Positions 25,554 through 33,802 of a stretch of DNA of 64,000 nt are shown in pieces. The notes under the pieces are model-generated. The model was not told where the DNA came from. It did no database searches and saw only the letters and a program-made list of their open reading frames with translations. The DNA is from Sphingomonas_O antarctica. GTDB taxonomy: Bacteria; Pseudomonadota; Alphaproteobacteria; Sphingomonadales; Sphingomonadaceae. How positions within the stretch are numbered: position 1 is the first letter of the stretch; every line of letters starts with the position of its first letter. The translations under genes and the position numbers were made by a program. The DNA is taken from the NCBI RefSeq assembly GCF_965137005.1, contig NZ_CBCRXM010000009.1, forward strand, positions 50,699 through 114,698, given 5' to 3'.

Positions 25554-25979
25554 CTACTCAACCACCTCCAACGGGTTCGCCATGAACGCCCGTCGCTTCG
25601 ACACCGATGCCTTGATCAGGACGCGGATGAAGCGTTTGGAATCCGCCAGGATGCGGCCCTTGTCGAAACAGGCGTCGGCGCCGTGTTCGATCGCCTCGCG
25701 CGCGGCGTCGCTGCCTTCGGTGGTGGCCGACGACACGACGACGACCGGCGCATGCGGGTAATCACGCAACTCGTCGAGCAACGCCATGCCGTCGATCCCC
25801 GGCATGTTCAGATCGAGCGTGATAATCGTCGGTTTGAAGGATTTCATCAACGCGCGTGCGGCGGGCACGTCCGACGCCGTCGCGATCTCGGTTATGTGCC
25901 CCTGCGTCGCCAGCAATTGTTCGACCATCGCCCGGATGGTCAGCGAATCGTCGATGATCAGGGCACGGGTCGCGCGCAT
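25554..25979 (-). CDS. Single-domain response regulator (CheY-like)
   Basis: 141 residues made of one receiver domain and a short tail. Acidic pocket IIDDS, phosphorylation site TLDLNMPG, Thr/Ser switch VVSSATTEG and Lys in CFDKG are all present, so it is probably active. There is no output domain; such proteins act in phosphorelays or bind motor/regulatory partners. No cognate kinase is adjacent. Confidence 0.85.
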   Translation of the reverse strand: MRATRALIIDDSLTIRAMVEQLLATQGHITEIATASDVPAARALMKSFKPTIITLDLNMPGIDGMALLDELRDYPHAPVVVVSSATTEGSDAAREAIEHGADACFDKGRILADSKRFIRVLIKASVSKRRAFMANPLEVVE

Positions 25980-26057
25980 TCAATTCGGTCACTCGTTGAT
26001 GACCGGACATAGCGGCTTGTGGGTTAAGTTGTTGTTTCGATTATCTGAAAAGCGCAG

Positions 26058-27344
26058 CTATTTTGGCAATTCGGCCTTGGCGAATCCCTGCCACACCTCG
26101 TCATAATCCAGCTGCATTTCGGGGCATTCGGTCGCCCAATCGGTCACGCGATACGGCCAGCGCGCCTCGAACATGAACGCCATCGTGTTGTCGATCTTGT
26201 GCGGTTTCAGGTCCGCCGCGACCGCGCCGTCATAGCTCGCCTGATCCGGCCCATGCCCGTTCATGCAATTGTGCAGGCTCGCCCCGCCGGGCGCGAAGCC
26301 GCCTTGCTTGGCGTCATAGGCACCGGTGATCAGGCCCATGAATTCGGACATGACGTTGCGGTGGAACCACGGCGGGCGGAAACTATGTTCGGCGACCATC
26401 CAGCGCGGCGGGAAGATCACGAAATCGCAATTGGCGGTGCCCGGCGTGTCGCTCGGCGATGTCAGCACGGTGAAGATCGACGGATCGGGATGGTCGTAAC
26501 TGACCGTGTTGATGGTGTTGAACCGCCGCAGATCGTAACGGCACGGCGCGAGATTGCCGTGCCACGCCACCACATCGAACGGCGAGTGATCGAGCGTCAC
26601 GGCCCACAGCTTGCCGCCGAATTTCTGGACGATTTCGGTCGGTTCGTCGCGATCCTCGTACCATGCCTCGGGCGTCTCGAAATCGCGCGGGTTGGCGAGG
26701 CCGTTGGAACCGATTGGCCCCAAATCGGGCAAGCGAAACGGCGCGCCATAATTCTCGCAGACATAACCGCGCGCTTCGCCGTCGGGTAGCGCGACGCGGA
26801 AGCGCACCCCGCGCGGGATCAGCACAACTTGTTGCGGCTCGGCATCGATCAGCCCGAATTCGGTGGCGATCGCCAGCCGTCCCTGTTGCGGCACGATCAG
26901 CATTTCGCCATCCGCATTCATGAAGGCGCGCCCGGCCATGTCGCGATTGGCGGCATAGCCATGCGCCGCCACGCCCGCCTGTGCGTCGGGTCCGCCATTG
27001 CCGGCATAGGTGAACAGACCGTCGATGAAGTCGACGTCCGCGTCGGGCTTGGCAATCGGGTCCCAGCGCATCCGGTTGGGCGACAGGACGCCGCCGTCAG
27101 CCTTCAGCCGCGTCGCGCCGTCGTAGCGCACCAACGCGCCATGCTGCGCGGTCGGGCGCAGGCGATACAGCCACGACCGGCGATTTTCATCGCGCGGCGC
27201 GGTGAACGCCGTGCCCGACAATTGTTCGGCATAAAGCCCGAACGGCACCTTTTGCGGACTGTTCTGCCCGACCGGCAGCGCGCCGGGAACCGCTTCCGTC
27301 GCGAAATGATTGCCGAAGCCGGTGAGGTAGCGGTTGGTGATCAT
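26058..27344 (-). CDS. hmgA: Homogentisate 1,2-dioxygenase
   Basis: 428 residues; opens homogentisate to maleylacetoacetate in tyrosine/phenylalanine catabolism. The opening YLTGFGNHFATEA is typical, and the iron ligands lie in FHRNVMSEFMGL (His, Glu) and HNCMNGHGPD (His). It is downstream of hppD on the same strand with 110 bp containing a large inverted repeat between them. The later enzymes (maleylacetoacetate isomerase, fumarylacetoacetase) are not in the window. Confidence 0.96.
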   Translation of the reverse strand: MITNRYLTGFGNHFATEAVPGALPVGQNSPQKVPFGLYAEQLSGTAFTAPRDENRRSWLYRLRPTAQHGALVRYDGATRLKADGGVLSPNRMRWDPIAKPDADVDFIDGLFTYAGNGGPDAQAGVAAHGYAANRDMAGRAFMNADGEMLIVPQQGRLAIATEFGLIDAEPQQVVLIPRGVRFRVALPDGEARGYVCENYGAPFRLPDLGPIGSNGLANPRDFETPEAWYEDRDEPTEIVQKFGGKLWAVTLDHSPFDVVAWHGNLAPCRYDLRRFNTINTVSYDHPDPSIFTVLTSPSDTPGTANCDFVIFPPRWMVAEHSFRPPWFHRNVMSEFMGLITGAYDAKQGGFAPGGASLHNCMNGHGPDQASYDGAVAADLKPHKIDNTMAFMFEARWPYRVTDWATECPEMQLDYDEVWQGFAKAELPK

Positions 27345-27367
27345 GCTCGTCTCACTGAAATTCGAAA

Positions 27368-27449
27368 AAGCTGGACCCCGGCTCTGGGGCCGGGGCGACG
27401 TAGAGGAAAAACCACTTCGTCACCCCGGACTTGATCCGGGGTCCAGCTT
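27368..27449. repeat. Large inverted repeat between hppD and hmgA
   Basis: Outer arms aagctggaccccgg (27368-27381) and its exact reverse complement (27436-27449) enclose two inner GC-rich palindromes; the right-hand one is an exact copy of the 26-mer found after mfd (22171-22196). The structure looks like two REP-like units in opposite orientation and could attenuate or protect the hppD-hmgA transcript. Confidence 0.7.
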
Positions 27450-27454
27450 CTTCC

Positions 27455-28546
27455 TTAAGCCGCCGGCGCGAGGACGCCGCGTTCGACCTGATCGCGCTCG
27501 ATCGATTCGAACAGCGCTTTGAAATTGCCCTCGCCAAAGCCTTCGTCGCCGCGGCGCTGAATGAATTCGAAGAACACCGGGCCGATATGCGGCTGCGCAA
27601 AAATCTGCAGCAACAGGCGCGGCTGCCCGCCTTCGGTCGTGCCGTCGAGCAGGATCCCGCGGCGCTGCAATTCATCGACCGGCTCGCCATGCCCCGGCAG
27701 CCGCTCGTCGAGCATGCGGTAATAGGTTTCGGGCGGCGCGGTCATGAACGGCACACCCAGCTTTTGCAGATTGTCCCAGCAGGCGATCAAATCGTCGCAG
27801 ATCAGCGCGATGTGCTGAATGCCCTCGCCATTATAGGCTTGCAGATACTCGTCGATCTGCCCGCCGCCGGCCTTGCCTTCCTCGTTCAGCGGGATGCGGA
27901 TCTTGCCGTCGGGCGCGGTCATCGCCTTCGACGTCAGGCCGGTATATTCGCCCTTGATGTCGAAAAAGCGGATCTCGCGGAAGTTGAAGATGCGCTCGTA
28001 CCAGCCCGCCCAATGCGCCATGCGGCCGCGATATACATTGTGCGTCAGGTGATCGATTTTGGTGAAGCCCGCACCCGCCGGGTGGCGCTCGACGCCGGGC
28101 AGATAGACGAAATCGATGTCGTAGATCGACAAGGCGCCGGGCTGATCGAGCGTCGCGTAGCGGTCGATCAGATAGATGAACGCGCCGCCGATCCCCTTGA
28201 TCGCGGGGATGCGCAGCTCCATCGCGCCGGTCTTGCTTTCGACCGGCTCGGCACCGCGCTTGATCGCTTCCTCATAAGCCGCCGCCGCATCTTTCACGCG
28301 AAAACCCATGCCGCAGGCCGACGGGCCGTGCTCGGCGGCAAAAAAGGCGGCGGGGCTGCGCGCCTCGTAATTGGCGATCAAATTGATCTCGCCCTGCCGC
28401 CACAGATCGACGTCCTTGGACCGGTGGTGCGCGACGCGGGTAAAGCCCATCGTTTCGAAAACGGGCTCGAGCACGCCTTTTTCGGGGGCGGTGAATTCGA
28501 CGAACTCGAAACCGTCGAGGCCCAGCGGGTTGTGATGTTCGGTCAT
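27455..28546 (-). CDS. hppD: 4-Hydroxyphenylpyruvate dioxygenase
   Basis: 363 residues; converts 4-hydroxyphenylpyruvate to homogentisate, the step before hmgA. Iron ligands are in IDHLTHNVYRG and IQHIALICDD (His) and in the C-terminal VFFEFIQRRGDEGFGEGNF (Glu), with the conserved glycine-rich closing helix. The length and two-domain vicinal-oxygen-chelate layout are normal. Confidence 0.96.
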   Translation of the reverse strand: MTEHHNPLGLDGFEFVEFTAPEKGVLEPVFETMGFTRVAHHRSKDVDLWRQGEINLIANYEARSPAAFFAAEHGPSACGMGFRVKDAAAAYEEAIKRGAEPVESKTGAMELRIPAIKGIGGAFIYLIDRYATLDQPGALSIYDIDFVYLPGVERHPAGAGFTKIDHLTHNVYRGRMAHWAGWYERIFNFREIRFFDIKGEYTGLTSKAMTAPDGKIRIPLNEEGKAGGGQIDEYLQAYNGEGIQHIALICDDLIACWDNLQKLGVPFMTAPPETYYRMLDERLPGHGEPVDELQRRGILLDGTTEGGQPRLLLQIFAQPHIGPVFFEFIQRRGDEGFGEGNFKALFESIERDQVERGVLAPAA

Positions 28547-28584
28547 GGCGGCGGAATAGCACCGCCGTTACGCGAGCAACAGGT

Positions 28585-29385
28585 CTAGCCGACTAACACA
28601 CGTCGCTGCTGGTTCAGCACTTCATACGCCATCACCGCGGTCGCCACCGCCGCATTGAGGCTGTCCGCCTTCCCGCGCATCGGCATTTTGACGAGCAGGT
28701 CGCAGTCGGCTTCGTACGATTCGGGCAGCCCCTGGCTCTCGTTGCCGGTGAGCACGAAGGTCGGCGCGGCATAACTCGCCGCCTGGTAATCCACATCGGT
28801 ATTGAGGCTGGTCCCGACCAATTGCCCCGGCCCGTCGCGCAACCAGGCGATAAACTCCGCCCAATTTGTCCGGACAACTTTCTGCGTAAAGATCGCCCCC
28901 ATGCTCGCGCGAACCGCCTCGACCGAGAACGGATCGGCGCAATCGTCGATCAGGATCACCCCGCCCGCACCCACCGCATCACCCGTCCGCATCGTCGTCC
29001 CCAGATTCCCCGGGTCCCGCATTGCCTGCGCCACCAGCCAGATATCCGCCGCAGATCGGTCCAATTCGGCCAGCGGCGTGGCGAACTCGGCATAGACGCC
29101 CAGCACCTGCCCCGGATTGTCCTTGCCGCTGAGTTTGCCGAGGATGTCCGGCGACGTGACCAACGTCTCGCCGGCGGCTCGTTCGAGCGCCTTGACCAAG
29201 GGGTGATCGGCGCTCGCCTCGGTCCGCCACAGCTGGATCGGCGCAAAGCCCGCCTCCAGTCCTTCGGTCAGAATCCGCAAGCCCTCCGCGAGAAACCGCC
29301 CCGTCTCCCGCCGCGCCTTCTTGTCGCGCAATGCCCGCGCGTCCTTGACGAGCGGATTGGAGAAGCCGGTGATCTCGCGGAGCAT
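28585..29385 (-). CDS. TrmH/SpoU family RNA 2'-O-methyltransferase
   Basis: 266 residues with an N-terminal substrate-binding domain (FSNPLVKDARALRDKKARRE) and a SPOUT catalytic domain containing MRDPGNLGTTMRTGDAVGAG, VLTGNESQGLP and SLNAAVATAVMAYE. It methylates a ribose in rRNA or tRNA; the target is not determinable here. It ends the chvI-to-ptsH gene string, lying one base from the HPr stop. Confidence 0.9.
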   Translation of the reverse strand: MLREITGFSNPLVKDARALRDKKARRETGRFLAEGLRILTEGLEAGFAPIQLWRTEASADHPLVKALERAAGETLVTSPDILGKLSGKDNPGQVLGVYAEFATPLAELDRSAADIWLVAQAMRDPGNLGTTMRTGDAVGAGGVILIDDCADPFSVEAVRASMGAIFTQKVVRTNWAEFIAWLRDGPGQLVGTSLNTDVDYQAASYAAPTFVLTGNESQGLPESYEADCDLLVKMPMRGKADSLNAAVATAVMAYEVLNQQRRVLVG

Positions 29386-29652
29386 TCAGTCCTCTCCGAA
29401 CTTGTCTTCCACCAGCTTGGAAAGTTTGCCCACCGCATCGTCCGCGCCATCGCCGTCCGCCGAAATCGTCACGCTGTCGCCCATTGCCGCGCCCAACATC
29501 ATCAGGCCCATGATCGACGTGCCGACGACGCTATCGCCGTCCTTGGCCACACGCACTTCGCATGGCAGTTCGCTGGCCATGGTCACGAATTTGGCACTGG
29601 CGCGGGCGTGAAGGCCGCGTTTGTTGGTGATCGTGACGGTACGTTCGATCAC
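29386..29652 (-). CDS. ptsH: HPr family phosphocarrier (PTS/NPr type)
   Basis: 88 residues with the phosphorylatable histidine in RGLHARAS and the regulatory serine in VVGTSIMGLMML, the site for HprK. In alphaproteobacteria lacking sugar-specific PTS permeases this protein works in a regulatory chain from PtsP. It overlaps the EIIA gene by 4 bp and belongs to the hprK/rapZ operon. Confidence 0.93.
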   Translation of the reverse strand: MIERTVTITNKRGLHARASAKFVTMASELPCEVRVAKDGDSVVGTSIMGLMMLGAAMGDSVTISADGDGADDAVGKLSKLVEDKFGED

Positions 29653-30059
29653 GCGGCCTTCTCGCCAAGCACCTCGGACGCGACCGAAATATACTTGCGC
29701 CCCGCCTCGCGCGCCGCCGCCACGGCATCGCGCACGCCCATCGTGCGACGCGCGCCTTCCAGGCGAATGAGCATCGGCAGGTTGATCCCGGCAATCACCT
29801 CGACCTTGCCCGGCTGCATCAGCGAAATCGCCATGTTCGATGGCGTGCCGCCGAACAAATCGGTCAGCACGATCACGCCGCGCCCGCCATCGACTTCGGC
29901 GATCGCGGCGGCGATATCTTCGCGCCGCGCGTCCATATCGTCATCGGGGCCAATGCAGATCGCGGCGATCGCGCGCTGCTTGCCCACCACATGTTCCATC
30001 GCGGTGACGAATTCCGTCGCAAGCGCGCCGTGCGTCACCAGCACCAAACCGATCATCAA
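29649..30059 (-). CDS. PTS EIIA component, mannose family
   Basis: 136 residues: MIGLVLVTHGALATEF carries the active-site histidine near residue 10, and VIVLTDLFGGTPSNMAISL is the conserved mannose-type EIIA block. No sugar-specific EIIB, C or D genes accompany it, so it is likely a terminal phosphate acceptor that regulates carbon/nitrogen functions rather than a transporter part. Overlaps rapZ and ptsH by 4 bp each. Confidence 0.92.
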   Translation of the reverse strand: MMIGLVLVTHGALATEFVTAMEHVVGKQRAIAAICIGPDDDMDARREDIAAAIAEVDGGRGVIVLTDLFGGTPSNMAISLMQPGKVEVIAGINLPMLIRLEGARRTMGVRDAVAAAREAGRKYISVASEVLGEKAA

Positions 30060-30988
30060 TGCGTCACATCCCCGCTCGACCCGGCCCGCGCCCCTTCCGT
30101 CACATCGTCGGGTCGGGTTGCCAGGTCGCGATGCGCGATTGTCGGCGAAAATCCTCCGTCGCGCAATCGCTTTGCGATGCGCTCCGCCACATGGACGCTG
30201 CGATGCCGCCCGCCGGTGCAGCCGATCGCGACGGTAACATAGCTTTTCCCCTCGGCGGCATAGCGCGGCAGGAGCGTCAGCAGGAGGTTTTCGATCTGCG
30301 GAATCGCCTCGGCATAAGCCGGATCGCCGGCGATATAATCCGCCACGGGTTGATCGAGTCCCGATTGTGGACGCAAATCGTCGACCCAGTGCGGATTTCG
30401 CAAGAACCGCATGTCGAACACCAGATCGGCATTGCGCGGCAGCCCGCGGGCAAAGCCGAACGACATCACCTGCAGCGTCGGAGCGCCGCTGCCGTCGGTC
30501 GGAAATCGGTGACGAATTTCGAGGCGCAAATCGTTGGTTGTCGACGCGCGGGTATCGATCACCGTCTCAGCCCAATGGCGCAGCGGGGCGAGCAATTCAC
30601 GCTCGCGCTCGATGCCGTCGGCGGCGGGGCGATCAGGCGCCAGCGGGTGGCGGCGGCGCGTTTCCGAGAACCGCCGGTTCAGTTCGACTCGTCCGCAATC
30701 GAGGAACAAGGTGGCGATATCGGCGCCGTCGCCACGCATCGCCTGGATGCGCTTTACGATCCCTTCGGCGTCAAACCCACGTGTCCTGCTGTCGATCCCC
30801 AAGGCCAGCGGCCGCCCGGCCTCCGCCCCTTCCGCACCGCGCGTCGCGAGCAATCGGTCGAGCAGGCGCAGCGGAAGGTTGTCGACAACCTCCCAGCCAA
30901 TGTCCTCCAGCGTCTTGAGCGCGGTCGTCTTGCCCGCCCCCGACATGCCGGTGACCAGCAGAATGCGGGCGGGATCGGCCTGGGCCAT
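30056..30988 (-). CDS. rapZ: RapZ family nucleotide-binding protein (RNase adapter)
   Basis: 310 residues with N-terminal Walker A VTGMSGAGKTTALKTLED, the FLDCGRVELNRRFSETRRRHPL block and the C-terminal CTGGRHRSVHVAERI motif. In enterobacteria RapZ controls glucosamine-6-phosphate synthase through small RNAs; in alphaproteobacteria the role is less clear, but the gene is a constant neighbour of hprK and the EIIA gene, as here. Confidence 0.93.
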   Translation of the reverse strand: MAQADPARILLVTGMSGAGKTTALKTLEDIGWEVVDNLPLRLLDRLLATRGAEGAEAGRPLALGIDSRTRGFDAEGIVKRIQAMRGDGADIATLFLDCGRVELNRRFSETRRRHPLAPDRPAADGIERERELLAPLRHWAETVIDTRASTTNDLRLEIRHRFPTDGSGAPTLQVMSFGFARGLPRNADLVFDMRFLRNPHWVDDLRPQSGLDQPVADYIAGDPAYAEAIPQIENLLLTLLPRYAAEGKSYVTVAIGCTGGRHRSVHVAERIAKRLRDGGFSPTIAHRDLATRPDDVTEGARAGSSGDVTH

Positions 30989-31425
30989 CAGTGCGCCAAG
31001 TGGTTCAAGGCAGCAGCAACTTTGGCCGCCGCTGAAGCTTCGAACGGCCGCAAGCTGACCAGCGGCATTTCGACTCCGAGCAGCAAGCGTGTCGTGCCGA
31101 TGGGCATGCGCTCGATCTCTGCTTCGACCAAGCTGACGATCAGGCGCACGGACACGTCGTTTTGAGCCGGAAGCGTGACGATGCCGACGCCACGCACTTC
31201 CAGTTTTCCTGCAATCGTTTCAGGCGCGGTCGCCAGAATGTGTGCGCCGTCGCGGCGAATGATGACCTGGTCGTCGCCGACCAGGGAAGCGCCGCGATCG
31301 ATCAGGCGCAGCGCCAGATCGGACTTGCCACTGCCCGAACGGCCCTCGATCAGCACGGCCCGGCCATCGATCGCGATGCACGACGCGTGTATTGTTTCGG
31401 AGGACAAAGTGCGCATCGCAGCCAC
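30988..31425 (-). CDS. hprK: HPr kinase/phosphorylase, short alphaproteobacterial form
   Basis: 145 residues containing only the C-terminal catalytic domain: P-loop LIEGRSGSGKSDLALRLIDRG, LVGDDQVIIRR and LEVRGVGIVTLP. The N-terminal domain of the Gram-positive enzyme is missing, as is usual in this class. It modifies the serine of HPr. The start may be the GTG at 31425 or the ATG at 31416. It follows chvG directly and overlaps rapZ by one base. Confidence 0.93.
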   Translation of the reverse strand: MAAMRTLSSETIHASCIAIDGRAVLIEGRSGSGKSDLALRLIDRGASLVGDDQVIIRRDGAHILATAPETIAGKLEVRGVGIVTLPAQNDVSVRLIVSLVEAEIERMPIGTTRLLLGVEMPLVSLRPFEASAAAKVAAALNHLAH

Positions 31426-31427
31426 GC

Positions 31428-32969
31428 TTACAACGCCGGCAGGCGAATGACGAACCGCGCGCCCTTGCCCGATTCGGGTGCGCTCACCTCGATGCGGCCA
31501 TTGTGCCGCTCGACGATCGTCTTGGCGATCGCGAGACCGAGCCCCGAATGGCGTTCGTCGCCGAATTCGGCGGGCCGATCGGTGGCGAAGCGTTCGAAGA
31601 TCGCAGCGCGCAGACCCGGCTCCACGCCCGGCCCTTCATCCTCGACGCTAACCAGCACTTCACGATCGACGCGTGTCGCGCCCAACCGGACACAGCCGTC
31701 GGCCGGGCTGAACGACACCGCATTGTCGAGCAAATTGGAGATGGCGCGGGCCAGCCGCCCAGGATCTCCGGCAACCGTCGCCAGCGCGCGATAGGGGCGC
31801 GCGAAGGCGATGCTGACGTTCCGATCTTCGCCACGGCGCTCACGTTCGCGGACCATCTCCTCGAGCAATAGCCCCAGATCGACCTGGTCGAACGGCGTGC
31901 GCGTCAATTGCGCATCGAGCCGCGACATTTCCGCGACATCGCCGATCAGCCGGTCGAGCCGCTGGACATCGTCGCGCAGGATATCGAGCAACTGCGCCTG
32001 TCCCGCTGCATCAACCCGCGCGAACGTCTCTATCGCCGAGCGCAGCGACGCCAGCGGATTGCGCAATTCGTGGCTGACATCGGCAGCAAAACTCTCGATC
32101 GCATCGGTGCGCGCGCGGAGTTCGGCGGTCATGTCCGATACCGCACGCGCCAACAGCCCGACTTCATCGCGCCGTCCTTCGAGGCGGGGGACGATCACCT
32201 CGCGCCCGCGCCCTTGATGGACGCGCACCGCCGCGCGCGTGAGGCGCCTGAGCGGCTTGACGATGGTGCGCGCCAGATACAGCGAAACCAGTGCCGATAG
32301 CAGCAACGCCATCGCCACGACCTCGGCCAACCGGCTGCGCTCGGCGCGGACCAGACGGGTCGCGTCGCGCGCATTTTCAAGCGTGATCAGGTGCAACGCC
32401 GTTCCGACCGGCGCCCCTGCTGCGACCAGCGGCGTGCGGTCAGGGGCGAACAGCGTCACACTCGCGGGGTCAGCGAACAATCCCAAACTCGACCAATATT
32501 TCGCATTGGGAGTCTGTGCGGGCTCGAAATCGGTCAGGTCGTCGGCGCCGACGATGGTGTCGATGGTGCGATCCATCGCGCGCGCTGCCTTGCGCCGCCA
32601 TGCCTCTCGCGACGGATCGACGATGCGGAACTCCTGCCCCGCATCGATCGAATCGAAGATCGGTCGGCCCTTCGCATCGAACACCAGGACACGGCGCTGT
32701 TCCTGCGTCTGGCTTGCCGCGCTGATCGCCGGCCAGTCGTCGCGCGGTGCCCCGGCAAATGCCGTCGCCATCGTCCGTGCCAGCCGCTGCTGCTGTTCCT
32801 GCCGCTCGCTCAGCAATCGCCCGCGAAAGCTGTCGAGGTAGAAAATGCTCCCGCCGGTCAGCGCGAGCGCAAGCACGTTGAGCAGCAGAATCCGCACGGT
32901 GAGCGACCAGCGAAAGCGCAGCGGGCGCTCGCCGGGCTCAGTCGGCGGCGAAGCGGTAACCGGCGCCAT
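31428..32969 (-). CDS. chvG: Sensor histidine kinase ChvG/ExoS type
   Basis: 513 residues. Two membrane segments (VRILLLNVLALALTGGSIFYL and MALLLSALVSLYLARTI) flank a ~200-residue periplasmic domain, followed by HAMP, the H-box FAADVSHELRNPLASLRSA, N-box ISNLLDNAVSF and G-boxes DEGPGVEPG and GLGLAIAKTIVERH. In rhizobia this kinase senses acidity or envelope stress. The ATG at 32969 overlaps the end of chvI by 32 bp; further upstream residues in frame mirror chvI. Confidence 0.93.
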   Translation of the reverse strand: MAPVTASPPTEPGERPLRFRWSLTVRILLLNVLALALTGGSIFYLDSFRGRLLSERQEQQQRLARTMATAFAGAPRDDWPAISAASQTQEQRRVLVFDAKGRPIFDSIDAGQEFRIVDPSREAWRRKAARAMDRTIDTIVGADDLTDFEPAQTPNAKYWSSLGLFADPASVTLFAPDRTPLVAAGAPVGTALHLITLENARDATRLVRAERSRLAEVVAMALLLSALVSLYLARTIVKPLRRLTRAAVRVHQGRGREVIVPRLEGRRDEVGLLARAVSDMTAELRARTDAIESFAADVSHELRNPLASLRSAIETFARVDAAGQAQLLDILRDDVQRLDRLIGDVAEMSRLDAQLTRTPFDQVDLGLLLEEMVRERERRGEDRNVSIAFARPYRALATVAGDPGRLARAISNLLDNAVSFSPADGCVRLGATRVDREVLVSVEDEGPGVEPGLRAAIFERFATDRPAEFGDERHSGLGLAIAKTIVERHNGRIEVSAPESGKGARFVIRLPAL

Positions 32970-33636
32970 ACAGAGTCTTGATGCCATCGAATTCGCCGTC
33001 CGCGGTGCGGAACTTGCGACGGATGCGCTTGATGTGACTGTCGATCGTGCGGTCGTCGACGAAACCGTCGTCGCCATAGGCCGCGTCGAGCAACTGGTTG
33101 CGCGTCTTGACCACGCCGGGGCGCTGGGCGAGTGCTTCGAGGATCAGGAATTCGGTCACGGTCAGCCTCACCTCATGGCCGCGCCATACCACCCGGTGCC
33201 GCTCGGCATCGAGCGCGAGATCGCCGCGCACCACTTCGCTGTCGGCCTCGTCCTGAGCTCGCGACGCAACGGTTGCGCTGCGGCGCAGGATCGCCCGGAT
33301 GCGCGCGACCAGCAACGTCGGAGAAAACGGCTTGGTGATATAATCGTCGGCGCCGAGATCGAGGCCCAGCGCCTCATCGGCCTCGTCGTCCTTCGACGTT
33401 AGCATGATCACCGGCACATCGGTCGCCTCGCGCAGCCGCCGCAAAAGCTCCAGCCCGTTCATCCGCGGCATCTTGATGTCCGACACCACAAGGTCGGGCG
33501 GGTTGTCCGTCAACGCCTTCAACGCCGCTTCGCCATCGGCGTAAACGCGCGTTGAAAAGCCTTCGGCCTGCAGCGTCATCGCAACCGAAGTCAGGATGTT
33601 GCGGTCATCGTCGACCAGGGCGATCGTGGCGCTCAC
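32938..33636 (-). CDS. chvI: Response regulator ChvI (OmpR family)
   Basis: 232 residues: receiver with DDD pocket (IALVDDDRNIL), phospho-acceptor VVSDIKMPRMNG and KPFSPTLL lysine, then a winged-helix DNA-binding domain with VRLTVTEFLILEALAQRPG and DDRTIDSHIKRIRRKF. It is the partner of ChvG and first gene of the operon with hprK, rapZ, EIIA and HPr. Divergent from pckA, a known target class for ChvI-type regulators in rhizobia. Confidence 0.95.
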   Translation of the reverse strand: MSATIALVDDDRNILTSVAMTLQAEGFSTRVYADGEAALKALTDNPPDLVVSDIKMPRMNGLELLRRLREATDVPVIMLTSKDDEADEALGLDLGADDYITKPFSPTLLVARIRAILRRSATVASRAQDEADSEVVRGDLALDAERHRVVWRGHEVRLTVTEFLILEALAQRPGVVKTRNQLLDAAYGDDGFVDDRTIDSHIKRIRRKFRTADGEFDGIKTLYGAGYRFAAD

Positions 33637-33686
33637 GCCTCGCCGGTAAACTCCGCCAGCGACGCGCGCAACTTAACCCTGCCGGT

Positions 33687-33739
33687 TTGACGCGAATCGG
33701 CCCGCAGATTATGCGGCGGGCATCGTTGCAGTTCTGCAA
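33687..33739. promoter_or_regulatory. pckA-chvI divergent control region
   Basis: The 166-bp gap contains TTGACG at 33687-33692 followed 16 bases later by ttatgc, a plausible pckA promoter, and a near-centred palindrome ttgcag-tt-ctgcaa at 33726-33739 that could be an operator. A strong ribosome site (gggag) precedes the pckA GTG. Confidence 0.35.
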
Positions 33740-33802
33740 ATCGAGAGTTGTCCGGTCCGGTTTTGAACCCGGGCGCGCGGCGACCCGTAGGGAGTATGCC
33801 AA